From Stramonita haemastoma (Eukaryota; Mollusca; Gastropoda; Neogastropoda; Muricidae): 15,000 nucleotides of DNA. Of the stretch, positions 1-8,391 are shown piece by piece (position 1 is the first letter of the stretch; every line of letters begins with the position of its first letter). Where the stretch lies: positions 22,717,326 through 22,732,325 of the forward strand of contig CM060325.1 in assembly GCA_030674155.1 (NCBI GenBank). Direction: 5' to 3'. A model generated the notes under the pieces. It was given only the letters and a program-made list of their open reading frames with translations, did not search any database and was not told the origin of the DNA. Position numbers and translations under genes: made by a program.

Positions 1-1440
1 TCTTTGCATTACTAAGACAGGTGTAAAGGAAGAGGACTGGGTTTGCATTACTAAGACAGGTGTAAAGGAAGAGGACTGGTCTTTGCATTACTAAGACAGG
101 TGTAAAGGAAGAGGACTGGTCTTTGCATTACTAAGACAGGTGTAGGAAAGACTGCTTTGCATTACTAAGACAGTGTTAAGGAATAGGACTGGTCTTTGCA
201 TTACTAAGACAGGTGTAAAGGAAGAGGACTGGGTTTGCATTACTAAGACAGGTGTAAAGGAAGAGGACTGGTTTGCATTACTAAGACAGGTGTAAAGGCA
301 GAGGACTGATTTTGCATTACTAAGACAGGTGTACAGAAGAGACGATTTGCATACTAAACGGTGACAGTAGAGACTTTGCATTACTAAGACAGGTGTAAAG
401 GAAGAGGACTGGTTTTTGCATTACTAAGACAGGGTAAAGAAGATGATATGCATACTAAGACAGTGTAAAGGAAGAGAACTGTTTTTGATTACTAAGACAG
501 GTGTAAAGGAAGAGACTGGTCTTTGCATTACTAAGACAGGTGTAAAGGAAGAGGACTGGTTTGCATTACTAAGACAGGTGTAAAGGAAGAGGACTGGTCT
601 TTGCATTACTAAGACAGGTGTAAAGGAAGAGGACTGGGTTTGCATTACTAAGACAGGTGTAAAGGAAGAGGACTGGTCTTTGCATTACTAAGACAGGTGT
701 AAAGGAAGAGGACTGGTTTTGCATTACTAAGACAGGTGTAAAGGAAGAGGACTGGGTTTGCATTACTAAGACAGGTGTGAAGGAAGAGGACTGGTCTTGC
801 ATTACTAAGACAGGTGTAAAGGAAGAGGACTGTCTTGCATTACTAAGACAGTGTAAAGAAAGGACTGTCTTGCATTACTAAGACAGTGATAAAGGAAGAG
901 ACTGGTTTTGCATTACTAAGACAGGTGTAAAGGAAGAGGACTGATTTTTGCATTACTAAGACAGGTGTAAGAAGAGACTGGTCCTTTGCATTACTAAGAC
1001 AGTGTAAAGGAGAGGACTGGTCTTTGCATTACTAAGACAGGTGTAAAGGCAGAGGACTGGGTTTGCATTACTAAGACAGGTGTGAAGGAAGAGGACTGGG
1101 TTTGCATTACTAAGACAGGTGTAAAGGAAGAGGACTGGTCTTTGCATTACTAAGACAGGTGTAAAGGCAGAGGACTGGGTTTGAATTACTAAGACAGGTG
1201 TAAAGAAAGAGACTGGTTGTGCATTACTAAGACAGGTGTGAAGGAAGAGGACTGTGTTTTGTATTACTAAGACAGGTGTAAAGGCAGAGGACTGGGTTTG
1301 CATTACTAAGACAGGTGTAAAGGCAGAGGACTGGGTTTGCATTACTAAGACAGGTGTATAGGAAGAGGACTGGGTTTTTGCATTACTAAGACAGGTGTAG
1401 ACTAGGAAGACAACTAATTCCTTGCATTACTAAGACAGCA
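1..1440. repeat. Minisatellite, about 38 copies of a ~40-bp unit
   Basis: The unit is roughly tttgcattactaagacagg followed by tgtaaaggaagaggactgg, with a 1-3 base variable joint. Counting the ctaagac core gives about 38 copies. Spacing is mostly 38-41 bp, with short outliers of about 28-35 bp near 150, 350-460 and 840-880. The array runs off the left edge, so its true length is unknown. The last unit near 1430 is degenerate and joins unique sequence at about 1440. On the minus strand the array gives short open frames that read as 13-residue repeats when the unit is 39 bp, but unit length is not held to a multiple of three and the frame is lost repeatedly, so I do not treat it as coding. Confidence 0.97.
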
Positions 1441-1650
1441 AGAGGTACACACCTAAAGCTGAATAAATGGGAAAAATGATGTTTTATGATGACTACAAGG
1501 ACAGCTACACATGTAGAACCTTTTGGTAAGGTTATTGATAACGACCCCTTAAAAATTAAACAAACTGAAAAATCCTTCACCACCACCACCACCATGACCA
1601 CCACCACCAACATCAACAGTTCATCAGCAATAGCAACAACAAAATGGCCA
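1441..1650. other. Short unique spacer with a CCA trinucleotide tract
   Basis: This stretch has no recognisable gene. Positions 1578-1609 hold an interrupted (CCA)n tract that would read as His, Thr or Pro runs depending on frame. The surrounding sequence is AT-rich and then CAA/ACA-rich, grading into the next CA repeat. Confidence 0.7.
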
Positions 1651-1918
1651 CACACACCACGCGCACACACACGCACAACACGCACGCACACACACACAAC
1701 ACGCGCGCCGCAAGCACGCACACACAACACCGCACACCACTGCAATCACGCACCAACCACACACACATAACACAACCACACCACACACACAAAACACACA
1801 CACACTCTCACACACACACACACACACAAACCACACACACACAAACCACACACACACAACACACACACACACACACACACACAAACCCACACACACAAAA
1901 CCACACACACGGACGCAC
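1651..1918. repeat. Imperfect CA-rich low-complexity tract
   Basis: Long runs of CA are broken by CG-containing words (cgcgcacaca, cacgcac) and AAC words. The tract is asymmetric: nearly pure CA after 1800, more degenerate before. Long Cys/Val and His/Thr open frames on both strands are artefacts of the dinucleotide. Confidence 0.95.
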
Positions 1919-2035
1919 AGAGTACACACTGACCATTCCGCCACAGACGGACAGAGCGACGGGCGTGTCCCATGCGATCTGACTCTCCCCGTCATCTGAC
2001 ACGACAGCAGCATGTCCACCTCCTCATCCGACACC

Positions 2036-2115
2036 ACCCGCACCCCCACCTCCCCCTCTCTCACCTCTGCTCTCTCCCCCCCTCCCCCTCTCCCTCCTCC
2101 TCCCCCCTCCCATCA
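2036..2115. repeat. CT/CCT-rich low-complexity tract
   Basis: The plus strand is almost entirely pyrimidine (ctccccctctctc, tccctcctcctcc). On the minus strand it is a GGA-rich purine tract that directly follows the propeptide exon, so the exon probably ends before or within it. Confidence 0.85.
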
Positions 2116-2515
2116 TCGTCTTGAACCTCCTGGGAACTACCGACAACGTCCGTCTCCTCAACCTTGACCTTTCCCTCTCCTGACCCTCGCCGTCTTTGAC
2201 CTGCGAGTTGTCCATGACCTCCCCGCTACCACCGTCCTTGAACTTTGACACGTCCTTGGCATCTGACCCGACACTGCTCTTTGTGTCGGAAGAGCCGGCC
2301 TGCGGGTGGCGGTGGTAGATTTTGAAGCCTGGGGCCAGAAGCTGCTTGTTTTCCCAGAGCTCCATGTGGAAGTTGTGGCCAAAGGCCGTGAGGTTAAGGT
2401 TGAAGGTCGGTTGGCACGCAGGCTGCGAGTCTGACGCCACACCGGTGCAGCTCGTGCAGTGGAATGTGTTCATTCTGCTCTCCGTCCCACGCCACCGGAT
2501 ACACGATCTGGAATT
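2116..2515 (-). CDS. ADAM/ADAMTS-like (M12B) propeptide exon, partial and frameshifted
   Basis: Reprolysin-type metalloproteases are secreted or membrane zinc proteases made with an inhibitory propeptide. Two blocks on this strand resemble the start of that propeptide. The first, from 2513 to about 2442, reads FQIVYPVAWDG and then HELHR. The second, about 2407-2310, reads TFNLNLTAFGHNFHMELWE and then LLAPGFKIYHR. The pattern (I/V)xxPVxxDxxG, HxLHR, AFGxxxHxEL, LLAPGF matches the family as I remember it. The blocks lie in frames one base apart, so a net +1 shift falls between 2441 and 2408. After the second block comes a charged linker, then GGA-rich sequence. The Cys-containing later propeptide and the catalytic domain are not present. 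The minus-strand start follows a splice acceptor, so this is an internal exon with a phase-1 5' boundary. The 3' boundary near 2116 is a guess. It may be a pseudogene fragment or a real exon with a sequencing error. Confidence 0.68.
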
Positions 2516-2545
2516 CTGCAAATGACGACGCAAGCAAAAAATGTG
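2516..2545 (-). promoter_or_regulatory. Predicted splice acceptor of the propeptide exon
   Basis: On the minus strand a T-rich stretch leads into tcatttgcag, immediately followed by the first propeptide-like codons. AG is the complement of 2516-2517. The exon begins with two bases that complete a codon split after its first base (phase 1). Confidence 0.6.
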
Positions 2546-2736
2546 AGGATATAGGTTGCATTGTTGGGTTGTTTCTTGTTTGTTTGATTGATTTTTGTTT
2601 GTTGTTTAGAGTTCCCCAGCCTAAAGCCACACTGGGGGGTTCGCTTGCCTCACCTGGGAATCAGGGTGAGATTGTAAGTATGTATTGTTTTGAGCTAATG
2701 TGCGTGAATGGCTGCTTTTAATAAGTACATTACTGT
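2546..2736. other. Unique intronic or intergenic spacer
   Basis: This spacer is T-rich near 2560-2605, with short gttt repeats. I see no gene. Confidence 0.5.
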
Positions 2737-2819
2737 ACGGGCACGATAACTCAGTGGTCAGAGCACTCGCTTTCCCCAAGATAAGGTTAAGCAGCATCGG
2801 GCATGGTTACCAAATGGAT

Positions 2820-2821
<2 letters not shown>
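2737..2821 (+). mobile_element. tRNA-5S chimeric SINE, 3'-truncated copy
   Basis: The sequence begins acgggcacgataactcagtg and continues gtcagagc, a tRNA 5'-half with an A-box-like segment near 2748-2757. After a ctttcccc joint, 2785-2820 (gttaagcagcatcggg then catggttaccaaatggatgg) resembles the 3' half of 5S rRNA, including its internal promoter region. It matches the complete copy at 8392-8701 up to the word ggatgg and then ends abruptly against a CT microsatellite. Confidence 0.8.
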
Positions 2822-2918
<97 letters not shown>

Positions 2919-2935
2919 ACACACATGCGCACACA

Positions 2936-2978
<43 letters not shown>

Positions 2979-3011
2979 ACACACACAAACACATACATAT
3001 ATAAACACACA

Positions 3012-3060
<49 letters not shown>
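2822..3060. repeat. Compound (CT)n-(CA)n microsatellite
   Basis: CT repeats run to about 2887, then CA repeats to about 3060, with interruptions at 2925-2945 (atgcgc) and 2991-3003 (tacatatata). CT abuts the SINE fragment without a spacer. Long Ser/Leu and His/Thr open frames here are artefacts. Confidence 0.98.
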
Positions 3061-3062
<2 letters not shown>

Positions 3063-3465
3063 TCACAGGTTGGAAGATAAGGGGGAGGGATGGGTGGGTC
3101 AATGGAATGGGGTTGTAGGCCTAACAAGAACGGTGTTGATGCTGACATAGGCATACAGGTCAAGTACCTGTGGCCCACATCGTCATGTATGTCGGCTGGT
3201 TTGCCTGCCTCCTCAGAAAAGAGAGACAGAGACAGAGAGACAGACAGAGAAAGTGAGGAGACACAGACAGATATAGACTAGACAGACAGGCTGAGAAAAC
3301 AGATATACAGAGAGAGAATGTGACGTTGGAATTGGTTAAAGTAATGAAATTAGGTCAATTCGTAAGGATGTTGACCTAGATATTTTAGGTCAAGTGCATG
3401 CTAGACACGTCATGATACCCATATATGGTGGTTTGTATTTCGTTTTGAGTTGTTGCTTTCTGTCT
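3061..3465. other. Unique sequence with a purine-rich stretch
   Basis: I see no convincing gene. Positions 3222-3320 are rich in gaca/gaga words; the rest is moderately AT-rich. Confidence 0.5.
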
Positions 3466-3485
3466 CCCCCCCCCCCCCCGCCCCA
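3466..3485. repeat. Poly-C tract
   Basis: Fourteen consecutive C at 3466-3479, one G, then cccc. Its length is likely unreliable in assembly. Confidence 0.9.
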
Positions 3486-3570
3486 ACAGACACACACCAC
3501 ACATCACCTCTCCCACACCATTTTCTTGCCAGAATAATCAACACATCACAGAAAAGATAATGATTTCAGA

Positions 3571-3572
<2 letters not shown>

Positions 3573-3621
<49 letters not shown>

Positions 3622-3637
3622 CGTGCGTGGTGGTGTG

Positions 3638-3673
<36 letters not shown>

Positions 3674-3683
3674 TGTGGTGTGT
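3573..3683. repeat. Compound (GT)n-(GTGC)n microsatellite
   Basis: About 22 GT units precede GTGC tetramers, interrupted by ggtggtgtgt near 3629-3637. The same architecture recurs at 12412-12586. Alternating purine-pyrimidine makes it Z-DNA prone. Confidence 0.97.
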
Positions 3684-3751
3684 TCCAAACATTGATATCT
3701 TTTAACTAGACTTCTTTTCTAGACTCGAAAACGGTGCGAAAAGGTCGAAAA

Positions 3752-3843
3752 CGGTCATCCATCCACTTGGTAACCACGCTCGACGCTGCTTCCCTTAGCT
3801 TGGGGAAAGCGAGTGCTCTGACTACTAAGTTATTCCATTCCCT
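3752..3843 (-). mobile_element. tRNA-5S chimeric SINE, truncated copy
   Basis: Read on the minus strand it gives aacttagtagtcagagcac, a ctttcccc joint and agcagcgtcgagcgtggtta followed by ccaagtggatgg. These are the A-box-like tRNA half and the 5S-derived half seen at 2737 and 8392. The similarity stops a few bases after ggatgg; the following bases (tgaccgttttcgacc) differ from the complete copy. It faces the copy at 2737-2821, giving an inverted pair. Confidence 0.8.
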
Positions 3844-4234
3844 TATACCCACATTGCACGTCTTAAACACAAGCTCTGTAAATGAAGAAATGTCAACTCA
3901 TCTTACACGTTTCTTTGACTCAAGACGTAAAGGTCTTCACAGTCAAAAAGAAAACTTCAAAGACAGCACAGCAACAACAAAAGCCATTCACACACACAAC
4001 AACAACAACAACAACAACAACACAAAACCTAAACCCAAAGGGAATGCTTTATGGACTAGCAGTTGACAGAAATGTCTCAACGCCCCAACATTCATTTTCT
4101 CTTTAATGTTCGGAGTTTAAAGCACTGGCATAAATGTCATGCCTGAAAATAGCTTAGCCACTGTTATTGCCTGCACAGAAAAACAAACAAGCTTATTTTG
4201 AGACGTTCTTTGAACGAAACAGGAGAGGTCCCTG
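3844..4234. other. AT-rich unique sequence with a (CAA)n tract
   Basis: A CAA trinucleotide tract at about 3998-4022 is the only structured element. Open frames across it are interrupted or carried by the Asn/Thr/Gln-coding repeat. I see no recognisable gene. Confidence 0.55.
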
Positions 4235-4645
4235 AGTGCATGTGATTACGTAAATACTGCTTAGAAAGCGAACAGTCCGGCTTCGATGTGTGTGGTGGTT
4301 CGAACCCTTTTTGTGCCCTGAACTTTTCACCCCCATCCACTAGACTGTGAGTGGTGGGGGTCTGCGTGCCAGTCTTTCGGATCAGACAATAAACCGAAGT
4401 CCTGTGTGCAACACACATTTCGTGCACGTAAAAGAACCCACGACAGCAAGAGAGTTGTCCCTGGCAAAATTCTATTAAAAAAAAAGCCACTCTGATTGGA
4501 AAACAAATACAGTTGCAGACATGAAAAGAAAAAAGTGATAGGTGGCGTTGCTCTTGTGGTGACGCGCTCTCCTGGGGGAGAGCATCCCGAATTTCACGCA
4601 GAGGAATCCGCCACGACTTAAAGTGGTATATAGTACAATGGCTGC
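4235..4645 (+). mobile_element. tRNA-headed SINE with V-domain-like core (long type)
   Basis: A degenerate tRNA-like head ends in a clear B box, ggttcgaaccc, at 4297-4307. The core from about 4372 contains cagtctttcggatcagac and taaaccgaagtcctgtgtgc, then acgtaaaagaaccca, ttgtccctggcaaaattc and a 3' block (gacgcgctctcctggggg, then catcccgaatttcacgcaga). I recall this order from SINE-like repeats common in molluscan sequence. The core also resembles the V-domain of fish V-SINEs, from memory. The tail is poorly defined (gtatatagtacaatgg). No convincing A box or target-site duplication was found, so the 5' end is approximate. A possible second B-box-like word, ggcttcgatg, lies just upstream near 4279. 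Confidence 0.75.
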
Positions 4646-4720
4646 CTGAGCTGGTACAATAATTATACAATACTGTTCCTCCCATTATTTCTTGTTTTCC
4701 TTCACCATTCTTTGTCGTTA

Positions 4721-4724
<4 letters not shown>
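4646..4724. other. Short spacer between SINE tail and AT repeat
   Basis: AT-rich unique sequence; nothing recognisable. Confidence 0.4.
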
Positions 4725-4813
<89 letters not shown>

Positions 4814-4817
4814 TATA

Positions 4818-4848
<31 letters not shown>

Positions 4849-4859
4849 CATACACACAC
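4725..4859. repeat. Long (AT)n microsatellite
   Basis: About 60 AT units with single phase slips (ataat, attat) near 4805 and 4825, ending in catacacacaca. It is self-complementary and could extrude a cruciform. Confidence 0.98.
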
Positions 4860-5421
4860 AAGTATTGCTCATAATCATCAGGTTTGAGGGTTTATTGAAA
4901 CACAATAAAGCATGGATATTTCTTTCAGGAGTGGGCAAGAAATTGCATAAACCATGCCAGACTAGATCTTGAAGCAGGTTCCAGAGATTGTGTGTTTGTG
5001 CATTTTCTGGGACATTTTATTTTGTAAAGATAGGCTATGTGCTGCATGAATTCACAATGTTGCTGTCATTGTAGCAAGGAACATATTTTTCTTTTTTCTC
5101 TTTCTTCTTCTTTTTCTTCTTCTTCTTCTTCTTCTTCTGCTTTTTCTTTTTCCTCGTTATTTTCTTTTCGTCGAACGCTCTACTAAACTAATGTTGTCTG
5201 TAAAGTGAGCGGAAAAGTCAAGCCCAGCGAATCCGACTTCGGCGTGGAAGAGAATTTTTGTTACCTTTGAAATCTCTCTTGGAAAAAAAAAAGCAGGAGA
5301 ATAGGCAGAGAAATAGAGAAAAAGGAGGCATCAGGAAGAAAAGGAACGAGGCAGAAACAGAGAGAGGGATAGAAAAGAGGATCCGCACAAATTTTCAGAA
5401 GGTGGGATGATAGGTAATGAC
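4860..5421. other. AT-rich unique sequence with (TTC)n and purine-rich stretches
   Basis: Positions 5089-5165 are TTC/CTTTT-rich, including an uninterrupted cttcttcttcttcttctt run. Positions 5280-5390 are A/G-rich. An aataaa hexamer occurs at 4903-4908 with no supporting exon. I see no gene. Confidence 0.5.
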
Positions 5422-5440
5422 GCCCCCCCCCCCCCCCCCC
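5422..5440. repeat. Poly-C tract
   Basis: Nineteen consecutive C; copy number uncertain. Confidence 0.9.
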
Positions 5441-5674
5441 TCGCCATCCCTACGGGTTAGGTGTGATGAACATAAGTGGAAATAAGTGACATAAGCCTTA
5501 AGGGCAGATACAGGTAGTGGGTAGTCTACACGTGGTACAGAAAGCAGGTCACAGCTTAGTGTGGATGTTTGGATAAGACATTCTGGGTCAAGTACCCATC
5601 GTCTCCCTTTACAATGTTTGTTTTTCCAGTGAACCAGCGACAGAGAAAGCGAGAAAGGATTCAGGTCACGCCAT

Positions 5675-5676
<2 letters not shown>
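5441..5676. other. Unique spacer
   Basis: No gene, SINE or structured repeat recognised. Confidence 0.4.
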
Positions 5677-5738
<62 letters not shown>

Positions 5739-5974
5739 TGTAGGTGTGTGTTGTGTGTGTGTTGTGTGTGTATGTGTGCACGCGCGCGCGTGAGTGGTGT
5801 GTGTTGTGTGTGTGTGTGCGCGCGCGCTGCACGTATGGGTTTGTGCTGTGCATGTGTGTATATGTGTGTATGTGTGTGTGTATGGTGTGCGTGTTGTTAT
5901 GGGTGTGTGTGTGTGTGGTGTGTTGTGTGCGTGTTGTATATGGGGTTAGTGTGTGTGTGTTGTGCTTTGTATAT

Positions 5975-6020
<46 letters not shown>

Positions 6021-6044
6021 GTATATGGTGTATATGGTGTGTGT
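5677..6044. repeat. Degenerate GT-rich microsatellite with CG islets
   Basis: (GT)n is broken by gttgtg, tatgtg and alternating CG words (cacgcgcgcgcg at 5779-5790; gcgcgcgcgctgc at 5818-5830). Several overlapping Cys/Val open frames are artefacts. Confidence 0.96.
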
Positions 6045-6059
6045 TTCTAAAGATAATAT

Positions 6060-6227
6060 CTCTCTCTATATAATTATATACATATACATACATATACATC
6101 ATACATACTACATACTACATACATACATACATACATCATACATACCCACACATATATACATACATACATACATACATACATACATACATACATCATACAT
6201 ACATACATACATACATACATACATACC
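6060..6227. repeat. (CATA)n-type microsatellite
   Basis: CT and AT words lead into imperfect CATA tetramers. Occasional dropped bases (catcatac, tactacat) break the period. Confidence 0.95.
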
Positions 6228-6948
6228 AGGCTTCTTTTCTAGACTCCAATAAACAGAAAACAATCATTCCGGCCTCTGCTCTTCTTTCTTCTTTCTCACC
6301 TACAGTCTCCACCCTCACAGAGAAACAATACATATCTTCGAGTGAATCTGGTGCTTCATGCAATAACACACTATGTTGGCTTTAAAATGGCATGACCGGT
6401 GCATCAACGGTAAGGTTTGTGCAAAGACACCACACATCTTAACTGTCAGCTATTATATCCCGTTGCGGCCTGTCAGTGTAAATAGTATCCGTACTTTCAG
6501 GAAATTCTGGGCAAGAAATTTCCTCTTTTCTATTCCTCTCCTTGTTTCTGCCTTGTTCCTTGTCTTCCTGTCACTTTTCTCTTTTCTTTTCTTTTTGTTG
6601 TCTTGGTTCATTATTATCATTCTCCTGCTCTTTTTCTATCGGAAAGACTTCAAAGATAACAATTCTCTGTCACATGCCGAAGTTGGATGCGCTGGGCCTG
6701 ACTTTTCAGGCGCTTAACGGCAACGAAACGCGTTTTCAATCCTAAATTGTGACAGACAACAATATTTACTGTCTGAGCGTTTGACGGCAAAGACAAGAAA
6801 AAATCAATCAATCAATTGATCAATCAATCAATCAAAAACATGCCAGCAATTTTTGTAATCCACAAAGATAAAAAAATGAATAGATCTAGACCATAAAGAC
6901 AACAGTTCTTTAGTCACTGCACTGAAAGTCACGAACATGAATTATACA
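6228..6948. other. Unique sequence with a small hairpin and an (AATC)n tract
   Basis: An ATG-initiated open frame at 6373-6717 encodes a hydrophobic stretch, but it is produced by a T/C-rich tract and resembles nothing I know. A 6-bp inverted repeat, gcctga/tcaggc, lies at 6696-6711 with a 4-base loop. Related words gcttaacggcaacga (6713-6727) and gtttgacggcaaaga (6779-6793) suggest a small local duplication. Confidence 0.5.
6802..6835. repeat. (AATC)n tetranucleotide tract with central inversion
   Basis: aatcaatcaatcaattgatc followed by aatcaatcaatca. The centre caattg is palindromic, so the tract briefly reverses strand. This resembles SINE/LINE tail repeats, though no element body was identified upstream. 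Confidence 0.7.
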
Positions 6949-6968
6949 CCCCCCCCCCCCCCCCCCCC
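6949..6968. repeat. Poly-C tract
   Basis: Twenty consecutive C; length probably unreliable. Confidence 0.9.
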
Positions 6969-7395
6969 TCCCTAGTTTTCTCCCTTCTTCTCCCCCTTTC
7001 TTTTGATTAGTTAAAACTCGGGTCTCTCTCCACTGATGAATACTAATGGCTCCCCTCCATAAAGGGAGACAAGTCAGCGATAGCCTTTTAACGAAGGAAG
7101 GGAGGTAACAAGACCTGACCTGCCTGCATACCAAGGCAGAGGCAGCCAGACAGACCGTAAGAGTGGGGTATAGTCTAGTAGAAAAAGGCACACGAGTCTA
7201 TCTACCTAGGGTCGGGCAAAGCCCGGAGGCTCCAGAGAAGCGTTACATAAATTAGATAAAAAGGTCGTTAAAACACCATCACGGTCTACGGCCCCCTCCG
7301 CTGAGGAACAAGCAGGCAGGTGAACCGCCGCCCGCCGCCACCCAGGACTGTGTCGGCACAGCTTTTGAAGTCCACACGTGTCGCCCCTTCATGAC
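6969..7395. other. Unique sequence, GC-richer near its right end
   Basis: Positions 7205-7345 are GC-richer than the surroundings, with a cgggc/gcccg hairpin (7213-7225) and gccgcccgccgcc at 7326-7338. It could be regulatory or a non-coding exon, but no splice sites or long frame support that. Confidence 0.4.
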
Positions 7396-7504
7396 CTCTT
7401 AGCCCCTTTCCGTCTCTTCTGTCTCTGTCTCTGTTTCTGTCTCTGTCTCTCTCTGTCTGTCTGTCTGTCTGTGTCTCTCTCTCTCTTATCCCCTTTCCCT
7501 CTTC

Positions 7505-7537
<33 letters not shown>

Positions 7538-7570
7538 ATCTCTCTTATCCCCTTTCCCTCTTTTCTCTCT

Positions 7571-7628
<58 letters not shown>

Positions 7629-7819
7629 CCCATTTCCCTCTTCTCTCTCTCTCCTCTCTTTCTCTCTGTCTGTCTGTCTGTCTGTCTGTCTCTATCTTTC
7701 TTTCTTTCTCTGTCTTTTTGTCTCTCTGTCTGCTTGTCTGTCTCTGTCTGCCTGTCTGTCTCTCTCTGTCTATCTCTTCTCTGTCTCTGTCTGTCTGTCT
7801 GTCTGTGTCTCTCTGTCTC

Positions 7820-7918
<99 letters not shown>

Positions 7919-7940
7919 CTCCCTCTCTCTCTCTCCTTTA
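7396..7940. repeat. CT / CTGT pyrimidine satellite with higher-order islands
   Basis: Almost pure pyrimidine plus G on this strand: CT dinucleotides alternate with CTGT tetramers, including about 15 uninterrupted CTGT units at 7821-7880. A 19-bp island, cttatcccctttccctctt, recurs with small changes at 7485, 7544 and 7624. The large Ser/Leu/Cys/Val open frames here are artefacts. Confidence 0.97.
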
Positions 7941-8380
7941 CCTTTTCAAGCCTTGTTTACACAGGTCCTTTTGCCTCATACAATCTTGCCACGCTAACTT
8001 CTTCATGATTTCATTTTAAGACTTCATTTACGTTTTTTTTTTGTTTTTTTTTAAAAAGATAATAGTTATTCTATGACTGTCGTTGATGATTTCAGTTTGA
8101 GACACCATTAATCATAGTGGTTCTATGACTGTGGGACAAGAACAGTAATGCAAAATTGCAAATTAATTTATTTTTCATCATTTTACTTTTACTGGGCTAA
8201 GTGGTCATGGGGGAATTATCACGAAGCGTGTTTGTGTTCTATTAATTAAAGTCAATTGCTAAAAAGGAAGCTCAGGGATGGAGAAGTAGACTAGACTTCC
8301 ACTTGAATCCAGGTCATTGACTTGCTGTGCAGAAAATTTTCTCTGTTCTTGTTCCTGTCTTCATTCAAAAACTGTTGGGT
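7941..8380. other. AT-rich unique sequence with an imperfect local duplication
   Basis: A poly-T tract lies at about 8032-8052. Two stretches, starting at 8006 and 8086, share atgatttca-ttt-agac and catta. Each is followed by ttctatgactgt (8069-8080 and 8121-8132). I see no gene. Confidence 0.5.
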
Positions 8381-8391
8381 ACATAGCTCAT
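8381..8391. repeat. Target-site duplication, left copy
   Basis: acatagctcat, matching acatagttcat at 8702-8712 in 10 of 11 bases. The two bracket the SINE exactly. Confidence 0.8.

Noticed and set aside
91..1342. Minus-strand open frames with a 13-residue repeat in the minisatellite
   Set aside because: The unit is usually 40 bp, not a multiple of three; frames switch repeatedly and stop. Open stretches arise only where consecutive units happen to be 39 bp.
1..1440. CRISPR array
   Set aside because: The whole unit repeats without unique spacers, and the context is eukaryotic.
1486..2064. Long His/Thr and Cys/Val open frames over CA-rich DNA
   Set aside because: They are translations of dinucleotide repeat on both strands, with no other coding sign.
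4903..4908. aataaa hexamers here, at 11575 and at 13453 as polyadenylation sites
   Set aside because: The hexamer is common in AT-rich DNA and no exon, acceptor or downstream element supports these, unlike 14273.
5395..6102. 235-codon minus-strand frame
   Set aside because: The core is GT/CA repeat; the flanks show no domain. Length is explained by the absence of stops in the repeat.
6373..6717. 114-codon frame with an apparent membrane segment
   Set aside because: The hydrophobic part is produced by a T/C-rich tract; no family resemblance, no splice or start context.
7378..8019. 213-codon Ser/Leu/Cys-rich frame
   Set aside because: It is translation of the CT/CTGT tract.
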